From positions 1-42,583 of the forward strand of contig JAODMI010000131.1 of NCBI GenBank assembly GCA_025464755.1: 42,583 nt of DNA. The letters run 5' to 3'. Positions 20,723 through 32,183 of the stretch are shown here, piece by piece. Below the pieces are notes generated by a model. That model searched no databases. It saw only the letters and a program-made list of their open reading frames with translations, and was not told the DNA's origin. Origin of the DNA: Homoserinimonas sp. Its GTDB lineage: Bacteria; Actinomycetota; Actinomycetes; Actinomycetales; Microbacteriaceae. Numbering within the stretch: position 1 is the first letter of the stretch; each line of letters opens with the position of its first letter. A program made the position numbers and the translations under genes.

Positions 20723-21840
20723 GCGAAGTTTTCGTCGTCAACTCGGGATCCTCTTCGATCAAGTACCAGCTGATCGACCTCGAAACGGAGTCCTCATCAG
20801 TCGGCGGCCTCATCGAGCGGATCGGCGAGCCAGGGGAGGTGCCCGACCACACGACCGGCATGCTGCAGGTGCTCGATTCGCTTGGCGGCGGCCACGACAT
20901 TGTTGCTGTGGGGCACCGGGTCGTCCACGGAGGACCGTCTTTTACCGGCCCCACACTGATCACCGACCGGGTGGAGAGTGAGATCGACGAGCTCTCTGCT
21001 CTCGCACCGCTCCACAACCCCGCAAACGTCCTCGGCATCCGTGCTGCCAGGGCTGCCATGCCCAATGTGCCTCACGTTGCCGTCTTCGACACCGCCTTTC
21101 ATCAGACGATGCCGGCGGCGGCCTATACCTATGCGATCGATGCCGAGTTGGCGCAAAAATATAAGGTGCGGCGTTACGGATTTCATGGAACCTCCCACAA
21201 ATACGTCTCAGAAGAGGCCGCCCGATTTCTTGGCCGTCCGCTCGAGGACACAAAGACCATCGTTCTCCATCTCGGTAATGGAGCATCTGTCACCGCAGTG
21301 GATGGCGGCAAGTCCGTGGACACGTCGATGGGGCTCACGCCGCTCCAGGGCCTTGTGATGGGATCCCGTTCCGGGGACATAGACCCGGCCGTCATCTTTC
21401 ATCTGAGTCGTGAGGCCGGACTCAGCATCGATGAACTTGACGTGCTGCTGAATCGCAAGAGCGGTCTGCTCGGGCTGACTGGCACCGGAGATATGCGTGA
21501 CGTGCAGGAGGCCGCTTCGCGGGGCAACAGGCCGGCCCTTGATGCTCTCGCGGTCTGGCGGCACCGCATTCGTCACTACATCGGCGCGTACATTGCCACG
21601 CTCGGTGGCATCGATGCACTTGTTTTCACCGCCGGCATCGGGGAGAACAACTCCTTATTGCGCAGGCGCGCGTTGGCCGGATTGCAGTTTTTGGGTATTG
21701 AGGTGGACGACGACCGAAATGAGCTGCAGTCACGCCATACGCGATACATTTCGCCCGAGGGCGCCCGGGTCTCCGTGCTGGTTGTGCCGACGAATGAAGA
21801 GCTGGAGATAGCTCGGCAGGCTGCCTCGATTTCGATGTGA
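20719..21840 (+). CDS. ackA: Acetate kinase
   Basis: VFVVNSGSSSIKYQLID, VGHRVVHGG, HLGNGASVTAVDGGKSVDTSMGLTPLQGLVMGSRSGDIDP, FTAGIGENN; 4-bp overlap with pta. Confidence 0.96.
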   Translation: MSEVFVVNSGSSSIKYQLIDLETESSSVGGLIERIGEPGEVPDHTTGMLQVLDSLGGGHDIVAVGHRVVHGGPSFTGPTLITDRVESEIDELSALAPLHNPANVLGIRAARAAMPNVPHVAVFDTAFHQTMPAAAYTYAIDAELAQKYKVRRYGFHGTSHKYVSEEAARFLGRPLEDTKTIVLHLGNGASVTAVDGGKSVDTSMGLTPLQGLVMGSRSGDIDPAVIFHLSREAGLSIDELDVLLNRKSGLLGLTGTGDMRDVQEAASRGNRPALDALAVWRHRIRHYIGAYIATLGGIDALVFTAGIGENNSLLRRRALAGLQFLGIEVDDDRNELQSRHTRYISPEGARVSVLVVPTNEELEIARQAASISM

Positions 21841-21919
21841 CATGCTTGCCGCGGTGCACGCTGCCCCGTACCGAGGCCGGCGATGGTGTGTGCGCGTTCG
21901 GGCATGCGCTGTTAGGTTT

Positions 21920-21966
21920 GGCGTCCTCCCGCCGGGGAGACGCCGCCTCGCTACGGTGCGCGAGGC
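21920..21966 (+). other. Two adjacent hairpins in the ackA-dnaX gap
   Basis: Hairpin 1 GGCGTCCTCCC-GCC-GGGGAGACGCC (21920-21944, one bulge); hairpin 2 GCCTCGC-TACGGTGC-GCGAGGC (21945-21966, perfect 7-bp stem). Confidence 0.5.
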
Positions 21967-22060
21967 AACGGCGCCCTTCCTTTTCCCGTGCGGGGGATTA
22001 GTGGTGCACAGGTGTGAGCTCGAAGCGATCCGTGTCAGACGTGAAGGCTATCCTGTGTAG

Positions 22061-24232
22061 GTGGTCACCGCCCTATATCGCCGATACCGGCCAGAAAACT
22101 TCGCCGAGCTGATCGGGCAGACGCAGGTAACCGATCCGCTGATGACGGCGCTTCGCACCGATCGGGTAAACCATGCGTACCTGTTCAGCGGCCCGCGAGG
22201 TTGTGGAAAGACTACGTCGGCCCGAATTCTAGCCCGGTGTCTCAACTGTGTTGAGGGGCCGACCGATACCCCATGCGGCACATGTGCGTCATGCGTTGAG
22301 CTATCCCGAGACGGTAGCGGCTCTCTTGATGTTGTCGAGATCGACGCGGCCAGCCACGGCGGCGTCGACGACGCCCGTGACCTGAGGGAGCGAGCCATTT
22401 TCGCCCCCGCACGCGACCGCTACAAGATTTTCATTCTCGATGAGGCGCACATGGTCACCACGACCGGCTTCAACGCGCTCCTCAAGATTGTTGAGGAACC
22501 GCCGGAGCACGTCATGTTCATCTTCGCGACCACGGAACCGGAAAAGGTCATCGGCACCATCCGCTCGCGTACACACCATTACCCGTTCCGGTTGGTTCCG
22601 CCGGCACAGATGCTCGAATACGTGCAGCAGCTAGCCGAGAGCGAGGGTGTGCAGGTCGAGGCCGGTGTGCTGCCGCTCGTTGTGCGCGCTGGCGGAGGTT
22701 CCGTTCGAGACACGCTATCGCTGCTCGATCAGCTCATCGCCGGTTCTGACGGGCCGAGCGTGCAATACGAGCGGGCTGTCGCTTTGCTGGGTTACACGCA
22801 CGCAACATTGCTGGGCGAGGTCATCGAGGCTTTGGGTAGCAAGGCCGCGTCGGCGGCCTTCGCCGCAGTCGATCGTGTGATCCAAACCGGGCAAGACCCG
22901 CGACGTTTTGTCGAAGACCTCCTTGAACGGTTGCGCGACTTGATTGTGGTCAGCGCCTTTCCCCCGGGTACCGGATCTCATGGCGCATCGGCCGTGCTTC
23001 GTGGTGTGCAGCAAGATGAGCTGGAACAGATGGCGCAGCAGGCCGCACGTTTTGGCACAGCAGAGCTGAGTCGCACCGCCGACGTTGTCAACGCTGCACT
23101 CACCGACATGACGGGTGCCACCTCGCCAAGGTTGCATCTCGAGCTGATGGTGGCACGAATCCTCGTCCCGTCGTCTGACGATTCCGAGCGTGGCGCGCTG
23201 GCTCGAGTTGAGCGGCTGGAACGCCGGGTCGGCGTTGCGGGAGCCATGTCGACGGATGCTAGGCCCCCCGCCTCCCCGGCCTCCGACAAGACACCGGCCC
23301 CCGCCTCCTTGGTCCCCGAACCGGCAGTGGTCCCCAAGGGCGTCCCGGCCGGAAGCCCCACAGCTGCCAAAGCGCCCACCGACGGGCAGACCGGGCAAGA
23401 CGAAAACGGCCCGGTCAAACGTCGCCCCGACGTGATGAGCCTCCCCGACTCGGTGCCGGCGGCTGCGAATTCCGAAGCGTCCATCGCCACGGCGCCCATC
23501 GGAACGGTGACACTGCAGCAGATTAGGGACGCCTGGCCCGAAATCCTCGACGCCGTAGAGAAGGCCAAGCGCAGCGCCTGGATGGTTCTCTTCACCGCTC
23601 AAGCACGTGAGCTGCGCGATGGCGACGTGCTCGTCTTGTCGTTCCCGAGTCAGAAGGACGTGGATGGGCTAAAGCAAGCGTCCGCACCGGGTCAGGGTGT
23701 TGGGGACTATTTGAAGCGCGCCGTCGCTGAGGTTCTCGGCATCACGCCGAAGTTGGTGGCTGTCGTAGACAACGTCGCTGGCGCACCTGCCCGCCCCGCC
23801 CCGCAGCCTGCGGTGGCGCAACCGCAAACTTCGGCGCCGACGGTTACACGCCCTGCCGCAACCCAGTCTGAGGCTGTTCCGTCTTCGGAATCACCTGCGG
23901 CGGGGGGATGGGCTACGGTTGCCATCCCGGGATCTTCGGGAAGCGACTCAACTCGTGACGTGACCCGTCATTCAGTCAGCGACGATGACGCCCCGCCTCT
24001 CGACGATGAGCCGCCAGAGGAATGGGAGCCACCGGTCGAGCGTTTTGCACCATCGCCCGCCGTCACGTCGGCGCAGCCGCGTCCGGTCGTGAAAAAACCT
24101 GCAGTGAGCACGAACGCGCCCGGCCAGCGAGCCCGTTACGGCGAAGCGGTCGTTCGCGAGATCTTGGGAGCAAGCTTCATCGAAGAGCAGCCGCACAATC
24201 CCCGAGTCATTCCGGGACCGGGGGCGAGCTAG
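22061..24232 (+). CDS. dnaX: DNA polymerase III gamma/tau subunit
   Basis: 723 aa; VTALYRRYRPENFAELIGQTQVTDPL, GPRGCGKTTSARILARCLNC, zinc-binding cysteines, FILDEAHMVT; GTG start at 22061. Confidence 0.95.
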   Translation: MVTALYRRYRPENFAELIGQTQVTDPLMTALRTDRVNHAYLFSGPRGCGKTTSARILARCLNCVEGPTDTPCGTCASCVELSRDGSGSLDVVEIDAASHGGVDDARDLRERAIFAPARDRYKIFILDEAHMVTTTGFNALLKIVEEPPEHVMFIFATTEPEKVIGTIRSRTHHYPFRLVPPAQMLEYVQQLAESEGVQVEAGVLPLVVRAGGGSVRDTLSLLDQLIAGSDGPSVQYERAVALLGYTHATLLGEVIEALGSKAASAAFAAVDRVIQTGQDPRRFVEDLLERLRDLIVVSAFPPGTGSHGASAVLRGVQQDELEQMAQQAARFGTAELSRTADVVNAALTDMTGATSPRLHLELMVARILVPSSDDSERGALARVERLERRVGVAGAMSTDARPPASPASDKTPAPASLVPEPAVVPKGVPAGSPTAAKAPTDGQTGQDENGPVKRRPDVMSLPDSVPAAANSEASIATAPIGTVTLQQIRDAWPEILDAVEKAKRSAWMVLFTAQARELRDGDVLVLSFPSQKDVDGLKQASAPGQGVGDYLKRAVAEVLGITPKLVAVVDNVAGAPARPAPQPAVAQPQTSAPTVTRPAATQSEAVPSSESPAAGGWATVAIPGSSGSDSTRDVTRHSVSDDDAPPLDDEPPEEWEPPVERFAPSPAVTSAQPRPVVKKPAVSTNAPGQRARYGEAVVREILGASFIEEQPHNPRVIPGPGAS

Positions 24233-24235
24233 CGC

Positions 24236-24835
24236 ATGTATGAAGGCATTGTGCAGGAACTCATCGACGAGCTCGGCCGGCTGCCCGGCATCGGGCCCAA
24301 ATCGGCGCAGCGGATCGCATTTCACATCCTCCAGACGGAGACTTTCGACGTGACTCGTCTGGCCGACGTCCTCCGGGAGGTCAAGGAAAAGGTGCGCTTC
24401 TGCGCCATCTGCGGCAACGTTTCTGAACAGGAGACGTGCGGCATTTGTCGCGACCCGCGCCGATCCCCGGCCACCATTTGTGTTGTTGAAGAAGCCAAGG
24501 ATGTTGTCGCGATCGAACGCACACGCGAATTCCGTGGCCTGTACCACGTACTTGGAGGGGCAATCAGTCCGATCGATGGCATCGGCCCGGATGACCTCCG
24601 CATCCGTCAACTGATGCAGCGTCTTGCTGATGGATCGGTTACAGAAGTTATTATTGCCACGGATCCGAACCTTGAAGGCGAAGCCACAGCGACCTACCTG
24701 TCTCGCCTGCTCATGCACCTGGGGCTCCGCGTCACCCGGCTAGCCTCCGGGTTGCCGGTCGGCGGCGACCTGGAATATGCAGACGAAGTAACACTGGGCC
24801 GGGCCTTTGAGGGCCGACGGTTGGTCGAAAACTAG
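24236..24835 (+). CDS. recR: Recombination protein RecR
   Basis: [53 protein letters not shown] zinc finger; [47 protein letters not shown]. Confidence 0.96.
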   Translation: MYEGIVQELIDELGRLPGIGPKSAQRIAFHILQTETFDVTRLADVLREVKEKVRFCAICGNVSEQETCGICRDPRRSPATICVVEEAKDVVAIERTREFRGLYHVLGGAISPIDGIGPDDLRIRQLMQRLADGSVTEVIIATDPNLEGEATATYLSRLLMHLGLRVTRLASGLPVGGDLEYADEVTLGRAFEGRRLVEN

Positions 24836-24917
24836 ACCGATAGAATTAGAACTTGAACCGACGGGCGAAGATCAGCCAGCGTCGAACAACACCTCACTAA
24901 ATTTCCGGGAGATTCGC

Positions 24918-27226
<2,309 letters not shown>

Positions 27227-27461
27227 CCTGCCGCTGATGGTGCACCGCGCGTGTGCTGCCGGGCACTGGTTTTGTGGGGTTAGCGTCGGTGCGTGCCCGC
27301 GCTCAGCCGTCAGTCGTGTGCACCGCGCCGGGCAAAGTGCACTGGCGAACAGTGTGCGGACGGCTGTGTTGGCGCACTAATGTCGTGCGTATGCCACGCC
27401 GATGGTCATGTGAAGCCTGTCCTGGCCGAGGACGCAATCCGTGCACCGTAAACTTATGGGT

Positions 27462-28961
27462 GTGAGCTCTTCAACCGTGCGCCAGGACGCCCCCCTCGAC
27501 GTAGCGCTGATCGGTGGCGGAATCATGAGCGCCACTCTCGGCGCCATGATCAAGCAGCTGCAGCCAGACTGGTCGATCCGAATTTTCGAGACGTTGTCGG
27601 ATGTCGCGCTTGAGAGCTCGAATCCTTGGAACAACGCAGGCACCGGCCATGCGGCCCTGTGCGAGTTGAACTACACCAAGGAGCTCCCAGACGGAACCTT
27701 CGACATCTCAAGTGCGGTGACCGTGAACGAGCAGTTCCAGGTTTCCCGGCAGTTCTGGTCGTTTTTGGTCAAGAAGGGTCTGCTCCCCGACCCTCAGGCG
27801 TTCATCAACCCGGTTCCGCACATGAGTTTTGTGTGGGGCGAGGAGAACGTCGACTACCTGCGACGTCGTTACGAGGCGCTTAAAGGCAACCCGCTGTTCC
27901 AGGGCCTCGAATTCAGCGATGACCCACAGGTGATCCACGCTTGGGCTCCCTTGCTCCTCCCGGGCCGTAAGAAGTCCCAGCCGATTGCGGCTACCCGGAT
28001 GGTTGTTGGAACCGATGTCGACTTCGGTGCCCTCACTCGCAATCTCCTCACCTATCTCACCGATAACGGGGCAACCCTGACGACCGAGCGTAAGGTGACG
28101 GGGCTGAAAAAGGAACGCGATGGGTCTTGGCGCATCTCGACGCGGCACTCCATCGGGCTGACTCCCGCCGTGACACGAGCGCGGTTTGTCTTTGTCGGCG
28201 CGGGTGGGGGTGCGCTCAGCCTGCTGCAGAAGTCGGGCATCAAGGAGATTCGGGGCTATGCGGGATTCCCTATCAGTGGCCAGTTCCTGCGTACGGACAA
28301 TCCCGCCATCGTGGCTCGGCACAGCGCAAAAGTGTATGGGAAGGCTTCCGTTGGAGCTCCACCTATGTCGGTTCCACATCTCGACACCCGAGTGGTCGAT
28401 GGCCAGTCCAGTTTGATGTTTGGTCCGTATGCCGGGTTTAGCACTAAGTTTTTGAAATCCGGTTCCCTTTTGGACCTTCCGCTGTCGATTCGCCCACACA
28501 ACATCATCACCATGCTCGCCGTTGCCAAGGACAACCTTGACTTGGTGACATATCTTGTGAGTGAAGTGCTTGCCACGCGTAAGAAGAAGCTGGCAGCGCT
28601 GGAGGCTTTCATGCCGGAAGCCAATGGTGATGACTGGTATCAGATTACGGCCGGGCAGCGCGTGCAGGTTATGAAGAAGGATGCCAAGAAGGGCGGCGTC
28701 TTGCAGTTCGGTACTGAAGTTGTCACCTCTGCCGACGGTTCTATAGCGGGCCTGTTAGGGGCGTCTCCGGGCGCGTCCACGGCCGTCCCCATCATGTTCA
28801 AAGTTCTCGAGCGTTGTTTCCCTGACCAGTTCGAGGGCTGGAAGCCTCAAATCAAAAAAATGGTGCCCAGTTTCGGCAAGTCCTTGTCGAGTGACCCGAA
28901 GCTTGCCGCGCGGATGCTGGCGGCGACGGAGAAAGCGCTGGCTATCGGCCCTGTGGCCTAA
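27462..28961 (+). CDS. mqo: Malate:quinone oxidoreductase
   Basis: DVALIGGGIMSATLGAMIKQLQPDWSIRIFETLSDVALESSNPWNNAGTGHAALCELNYT; frame also allows starts at 27441 or 27456. Confidence 0.93.
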   Translation: MSSSTVRQDAPLDVALIGGGIMSATLGAMIKQLQPDWSIRIFETLSDVALESSNPWNNAGTGHAALCELNYTKELPDGTFDISSAVTVNEQFQVSRQFWSFLVKKGLLPDPQAFINPVPHMSFVWGEENVDYLRRRYEALKGNPLFQGLEFSDDPQVIHAWAPLLLPGRKKSQPIAATRMVVGTDVDFGALTRNLLTYLTDNGATLTTERKVTGLKKERDGSWRISTRHSIGLTPAVTRARFVFVGAGGGALSLLQKSGIKEIRGYAGFPISGQFLRTDNPAIVARHSAKVYGKASVGAPPMSVPHLDTRVVDGQSSLMFGPYAGFSTKFLKSGSLLDLPLSIRPHNIITMLAVAKDNLDLVTYLVSEVLATRKKKLAALEAFMPEANGDDWYQITAGQRVQVMKKDAKKGGVLQFGTEVVTSADGSIAGLLGASPGASTAVPIMFKVLERCFPDQFEGWKPQIKKMVPSFGKSLSSDPKLAARMLAATEKALAIGPVA

Positions 28962-29068
28962 CAAGAGTCTTGTATTGGGGCACAAACTGTTTCCCCGCGG
29001 CTAGCAGGTCACCCTTTCACCCCACAAAACGGGGTACATGGTGAATATGTTTCCTGACATACTCATAT

Positions 29069-29086
29069 CCAGTTACCCCGAACTGG
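29069..29086. promoter_or_regulatory. Inverted repeat adjoining the ribosome-binding site of the sensor kinase gene
   Basis: CCAGTT-ACCCCG-AACTGG, immediately followed by and partly overlapping the GGAGAGG Shine-Dalgarno. Confidence 0.4.
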
Positions 29087-29099
29087 AGAGGCGGACCGT

Positions 29100-30329
29100 G
29101 TGTCTCTTGGCCTGCCCAGTCATCTCGCGTCTGTAACCGTTAGTCGCTCGCACGCCAGAACGCTGCACGTTGCGGCGTTTGTCGCGCTACTGTGTGCAGC
29201 TGTCGTGGTTGTCGCGTTCGCCGCCGACAATCAGGAGTTGATTCTGTGGCCGGCCCTGGCCGCAATAGCGTTCATCGGTGTGGCGCTGTGGCTTGTTGAC
29301 CGATACCCCAGCGTGCTCACATCGGTGAGTTACCTGGTGGTGGGTGCCGCCAGTGTGTACTGGTACACCCTGGCCGTGTACTCCCAACTCACTGTCATCG
29401 CTGAGTCTGCGGCGATCTGGTTGGCCTTACCGAAGATTGCCCTGGTGATGGTGGCCAGCCCGCTGGTTGGTTCCCTTTCCGCTTCTGTTTGGTGCGTGCT
29501 CGGCTATGTGTCTGCGGAAGTGGTTGCCAGCGTGGCAGTCATCTCCTTAGGGGGCGACCTCTTCCAAGACGCGTACACCCTCCTCGCCATGGCAATCGTG
29601 CTCGCAACGATCCTCCTCACTGAGCTTGCGCGAGTGAGGGCGCGGCGCGCTCAGCCGCAGCTGCACCGGGCTGCACGGGACGAACGTCTCGCCGATCTGA
29701 GGGCACGTCTGGAACTGAAGGCAGCCGCCCTGCTGCACGACACGGTGCTCAGTCATTTGAATGCGATCGCCAGTTCACCGACCGTTGCCGTCAGTGACGA
29801 ACTCAGATCGCAAATCGAACGTGACTTAGAGATCATCGTCGGCCAAGAATGGCTCAACGACGGTGTTTCGGGGGAGCCGGCCCAGGCGGCGGAGAATTGG
29901 AAACAGACCCCGTTCTATACGGCAGTCGATGCCGCTCGTTCTCAGGGCCTAGAGGTTGAGGTCACGGGCGATATTTCGGCGGCGGCTCGGCTGAATGACG
30001 AGCGAGCCACTGCGCTTGGCCTGGCTGTCACGCAGTGCCTATCGAATGTCATCATGCACTCCGGACAGTCGCGCGCCGAGGTGGCAATCTACGGCACCGA
30101 TACTGATGTTTCGATTATGGTCATCGACCATGGCGTTGGGTTCGTCGTCAACGCCATCGCGCCGGACCGGCTTGGTCTGCGAGCGTCCGTGAGCAAGCGG
30201 ATGGAGGCCGTGGGAGGTGCAGTTCAGGTCTGGTCAACGCCAGGTATGGGGACATCCGTTCTGATTCAAGCGCCTGTCGCGGCGCAGGCACAGGTGCCTT
30301 CAGCCGTGACGGCAGGGGACGCCGTATGA
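29100..30329 (+). CDS. Membrane sensor histidine kinase (NarL-type partner)
   Basis: 409 aa; about six hydrophobic segments; H-box-like KAAALLHDTVLSHLNAIASS; ATPase motifs QCLSNVIMHSGQSRAEV, VIDHGVGF, RLGLRASVSKRMEAVGGAVQVWSTPGMGTSVLIQAP; GTG start. Confidence 0.82.
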   Translation: MSLGLPSHLASVTVSRSHARTLHVAAFVALLCAAVVVVAFAADNQELILWPALAAIAFIGVALWLVDRYPSVLTSVSYLVVGAASVYWYTLAVYSQLTVIAESAAIWLALPKIALVMVASPLVGSLSASVWCVLGYVSAEVVASVAVISLGGDLFQDAYTLLAMAIVLATILLTELARVRARRAQPQLHRAARDERLADLRARLELKAAALLHDTVLSHLNAIASSPTVAVSDELRSQIERDLEIIVGQEWLNDGVSGEPAQAAENWKQTPFYTAVDAARSQGLEVEVTGDISAAARLNDERATALGLAVTQCLSNVIMHSGQSRAEVAIYGTDTDVSIMVIDHGVGFVVNAIAPDRLGLRASVSKRMEAVGGAVQVWSTPGMGTSVLIQAPVAAQAQVPSAVTAGDAV

Positions 30330-31483
30330 ATCGTCAGGTGCACACCAGACAGCAGCTGGACCCGATCGGAACAGTTGGCAACGCCTTGGCCACGGTTATG
30401 ACGACGGCAAGCGCCTTTGTGTTCGCCGTTGTGATGACAGGCAACGTCATCGACACCGTCACCAGACCAGCCCTGGCCATCGTGGCCCTGCTGTTGCTTG
30501 GTGCAGGGTGCGTTCTACTTCTCCACGCTGCAAGCCCCTATCGTGCACCATTCACGCGTCGTACGCACCACATAGTTGTGATTAGCGGTCTCACCGCGAT
30601 CGCTTGTCAGGCCGGAGCCGAATGGTACGACGATCAGATGGTCCGGAGCGGTTGGTGTGCCATACCGCTCGGCTTGCTCTATCTGGCCATGGGCCCCTAT
30701 CGTCCGGCGCAAGAACTCGCTCTGTCTGGCACCGTCTCATCGCTCATTGCGGGTGCCATCGCGTTGCTGCATCTGCACACGGCGAACGATGATGTCCCCG
30801 CTCTGGCGCTTATCGCCGTCACGGTGTTGCCCATCCTGGCGCTCAGCTACGCCTCGGCAACGTATTCGGGGGCGGTTGTGAACGCCCTCGTGAGTTGGCG
30901 AGAGAGCCTGCAAACCGCTCGCAAGGAGGTGACCCGAGATGAAACGGATGGCGTTGCCCGTTCGGTGCAGCAAGACCGCATCACCCTCCTCAACCGCGAG
31001 GTTGTGCCATTCTTCTCCTCCGTTGTCGAGCGTGGTGAGCTAACCGAGGGTGACCGGCAGCATGCACGCAGCATTGCCGACTCGGTAAGGCGACTCATGG
31101 TTTCGGAGGTCGACCGCAGCTGGCTGGAACAGGTGCTGGAGCAGCTCATGTTCGCCAGCACAGCCGGGCCACAACGGTCGCTGATTCACGACGACGAGCA
31201 CATAGCGCACCACATGACGGACGACCAGCGGACCGCGCTACGGGCGTTCCTGGTTGCCCTCCGCGAGGAGCACCGCCCAGAAGCAGGCTTCTTGCAGATC
31301 GACCTGTTCAGTGAAGCGGCAAGCTGCCGCGGAGTACTCGTTGCGAAACTTGCCCTGACAGAGATGACCCTGCGATCGCGCTTCGCCCCCTACTTTGCCG
31401 TTCTGCGGGTGATATTCGCGGACCTGCGCATTGAGTACTTCCACGGAGTGCTAACACTAAGCTTTTCGTATGAGCAGCGCTAG
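30326..31483 (+). CDS. Multi-TM histidine-kinase-like protein, probably catalytically inactive
   Basis: 385 aa; several TM segments then DRITLLNREVVPFFSSVVERGELTEGDRQHARSIADSV; no HATPase DxGxG motif in C-terminus; overlaps both neighbours. Confidence 0.7.
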   Translation: MNRQVHTRQQLDPIGTVGNALATVMTTASAFVFAVVMTGNVIDTVTRPALAIVALLLLGAGCVLLLHAASPYRAPFTRRTHHIVVISGLTAIACQAGAEWYDDQMVRSGWCAIPLGLLYLAMGPYRPAQELALSGTVSSLIAGAIALLHLHTANDDVPALALIAVTVLPILALSYASATYSGAVVNALVSWRESLQTARKEVTRDETDGVARSVQQDRITLLNREVVPFFSSVVERGELTEGDRQHARSIADSVRRLMVSEVDRSWLEQVLEQLMFASTAGPQRSLIHDDEHIAHHMTDDQRTALRAFLVALREEHRPEAGFLQIDLFSEAASCRGVLVAKLALTEMTLRSRFAPYFAVLRVIFADLRIEYFHGVLTLSFSYEQR

Positions 31484-32183
31484 CGAGAGGGGTGTCACGC
31501 CTGCAGGCGAGACGCTCGGCGCCGTTACCATCACGCGCCAGGGGCGCCCAGTGCGGTTAGCTCTGCTAGACGACCACGAGGTTCTGCTTGACAGCCTCAG
31601 CAGCTGGATCAACGCAAACGCCCCGGATTTCGATTTGGTCGTCAGCGCCAACACCTGGCTGAAACTGGTGCACAGCGACCAGTTCCCCACAGACCTCGTT
31701 TTCGTCGACTTCCAGCTTAAGGAACCCGTTTCTATCGAAGCGCGCGTGCGTACCTGCCGTGCAGCCGGCGCGAAAGTTATTGTGCTGACGAGCCTGGACA
31801 CGCGTGAGGCGCGCGAACGCGCACTGGATTCCGGGGCATCCGCCTTCCTATCTAAGTCGTTGCCCATGAATGAGGTCATGGACGTTGCCCGCAGCATTAT
31901 GGGCGTGGAACGCGGCGCCAGTTTGCAGAAGGACTGGCGGCCCCTCCCCAGTGGGGCCACAAACCCGACACGTCCAAAGCTGAGTCAGGGCGAAGTGGAG
32001 GCCCTGAAACTGTATGTGTCGGGCCACACCACCACCGAGGTCGCCACACAGATGAATGTGCAATACGAAACCGCGAAAACCTACCTTCGCCGCGTCCGGG
32101 AAAAATACGCGAAGGCTAATCGACCGGCCAGCAAAAAGGCGGAACTAGTGCGCCGTGCTGCCGAGGACGGATACCTGCAGTAG
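31470..32183 (+). CDS. NarL/LuxR-family response regulator
   Basis: Receiver VRLALLDDHEVLLDSL, DLVFVDFQL, SGASAFLSKSLP; C-terminal HTH PKLSQGEVEALKLYVSGHTTTEVATQMNVQYETAKTYLRRVREKYAKANRPASKKAELVRRAAEDGYLQ. Confidence 0.9.
   Translation: MSSASERGVTPAGETLGAVTITRQGRPVRLALLDDHEVLLDSLSSWINANAPDFDLVVSANTWLKLVHSDQFPTDLVFVDFQLKEPVSIEARVRTCRAAGAKVIVLTSLDTREARERALDSGASAFLSKSLPMNEVMDVARSIMGVERGASLQKDWRPLPSGATNPTRPKLSQGEVEALKLYVSGHTTTEVATQMNVQYETAKTYLRRVREKYAKANRPASKKAELVRRAAEDGYLQ

Noticed and set aside
22715-23602. 295-aa minus-strand ORF, Gly/Arg-rich
   Set aside because: Antisense to dnaX; composition fits a frame shadow, no recognisable motif.
27240-27328. GTGCACCGCGC occurring twice (27240, 27318) between asd and mqo, suggesting a duplication
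   Set aside because: Only 11 nt in GC-rich intergenic DNA and surrounding similarity is weak; could be chance.
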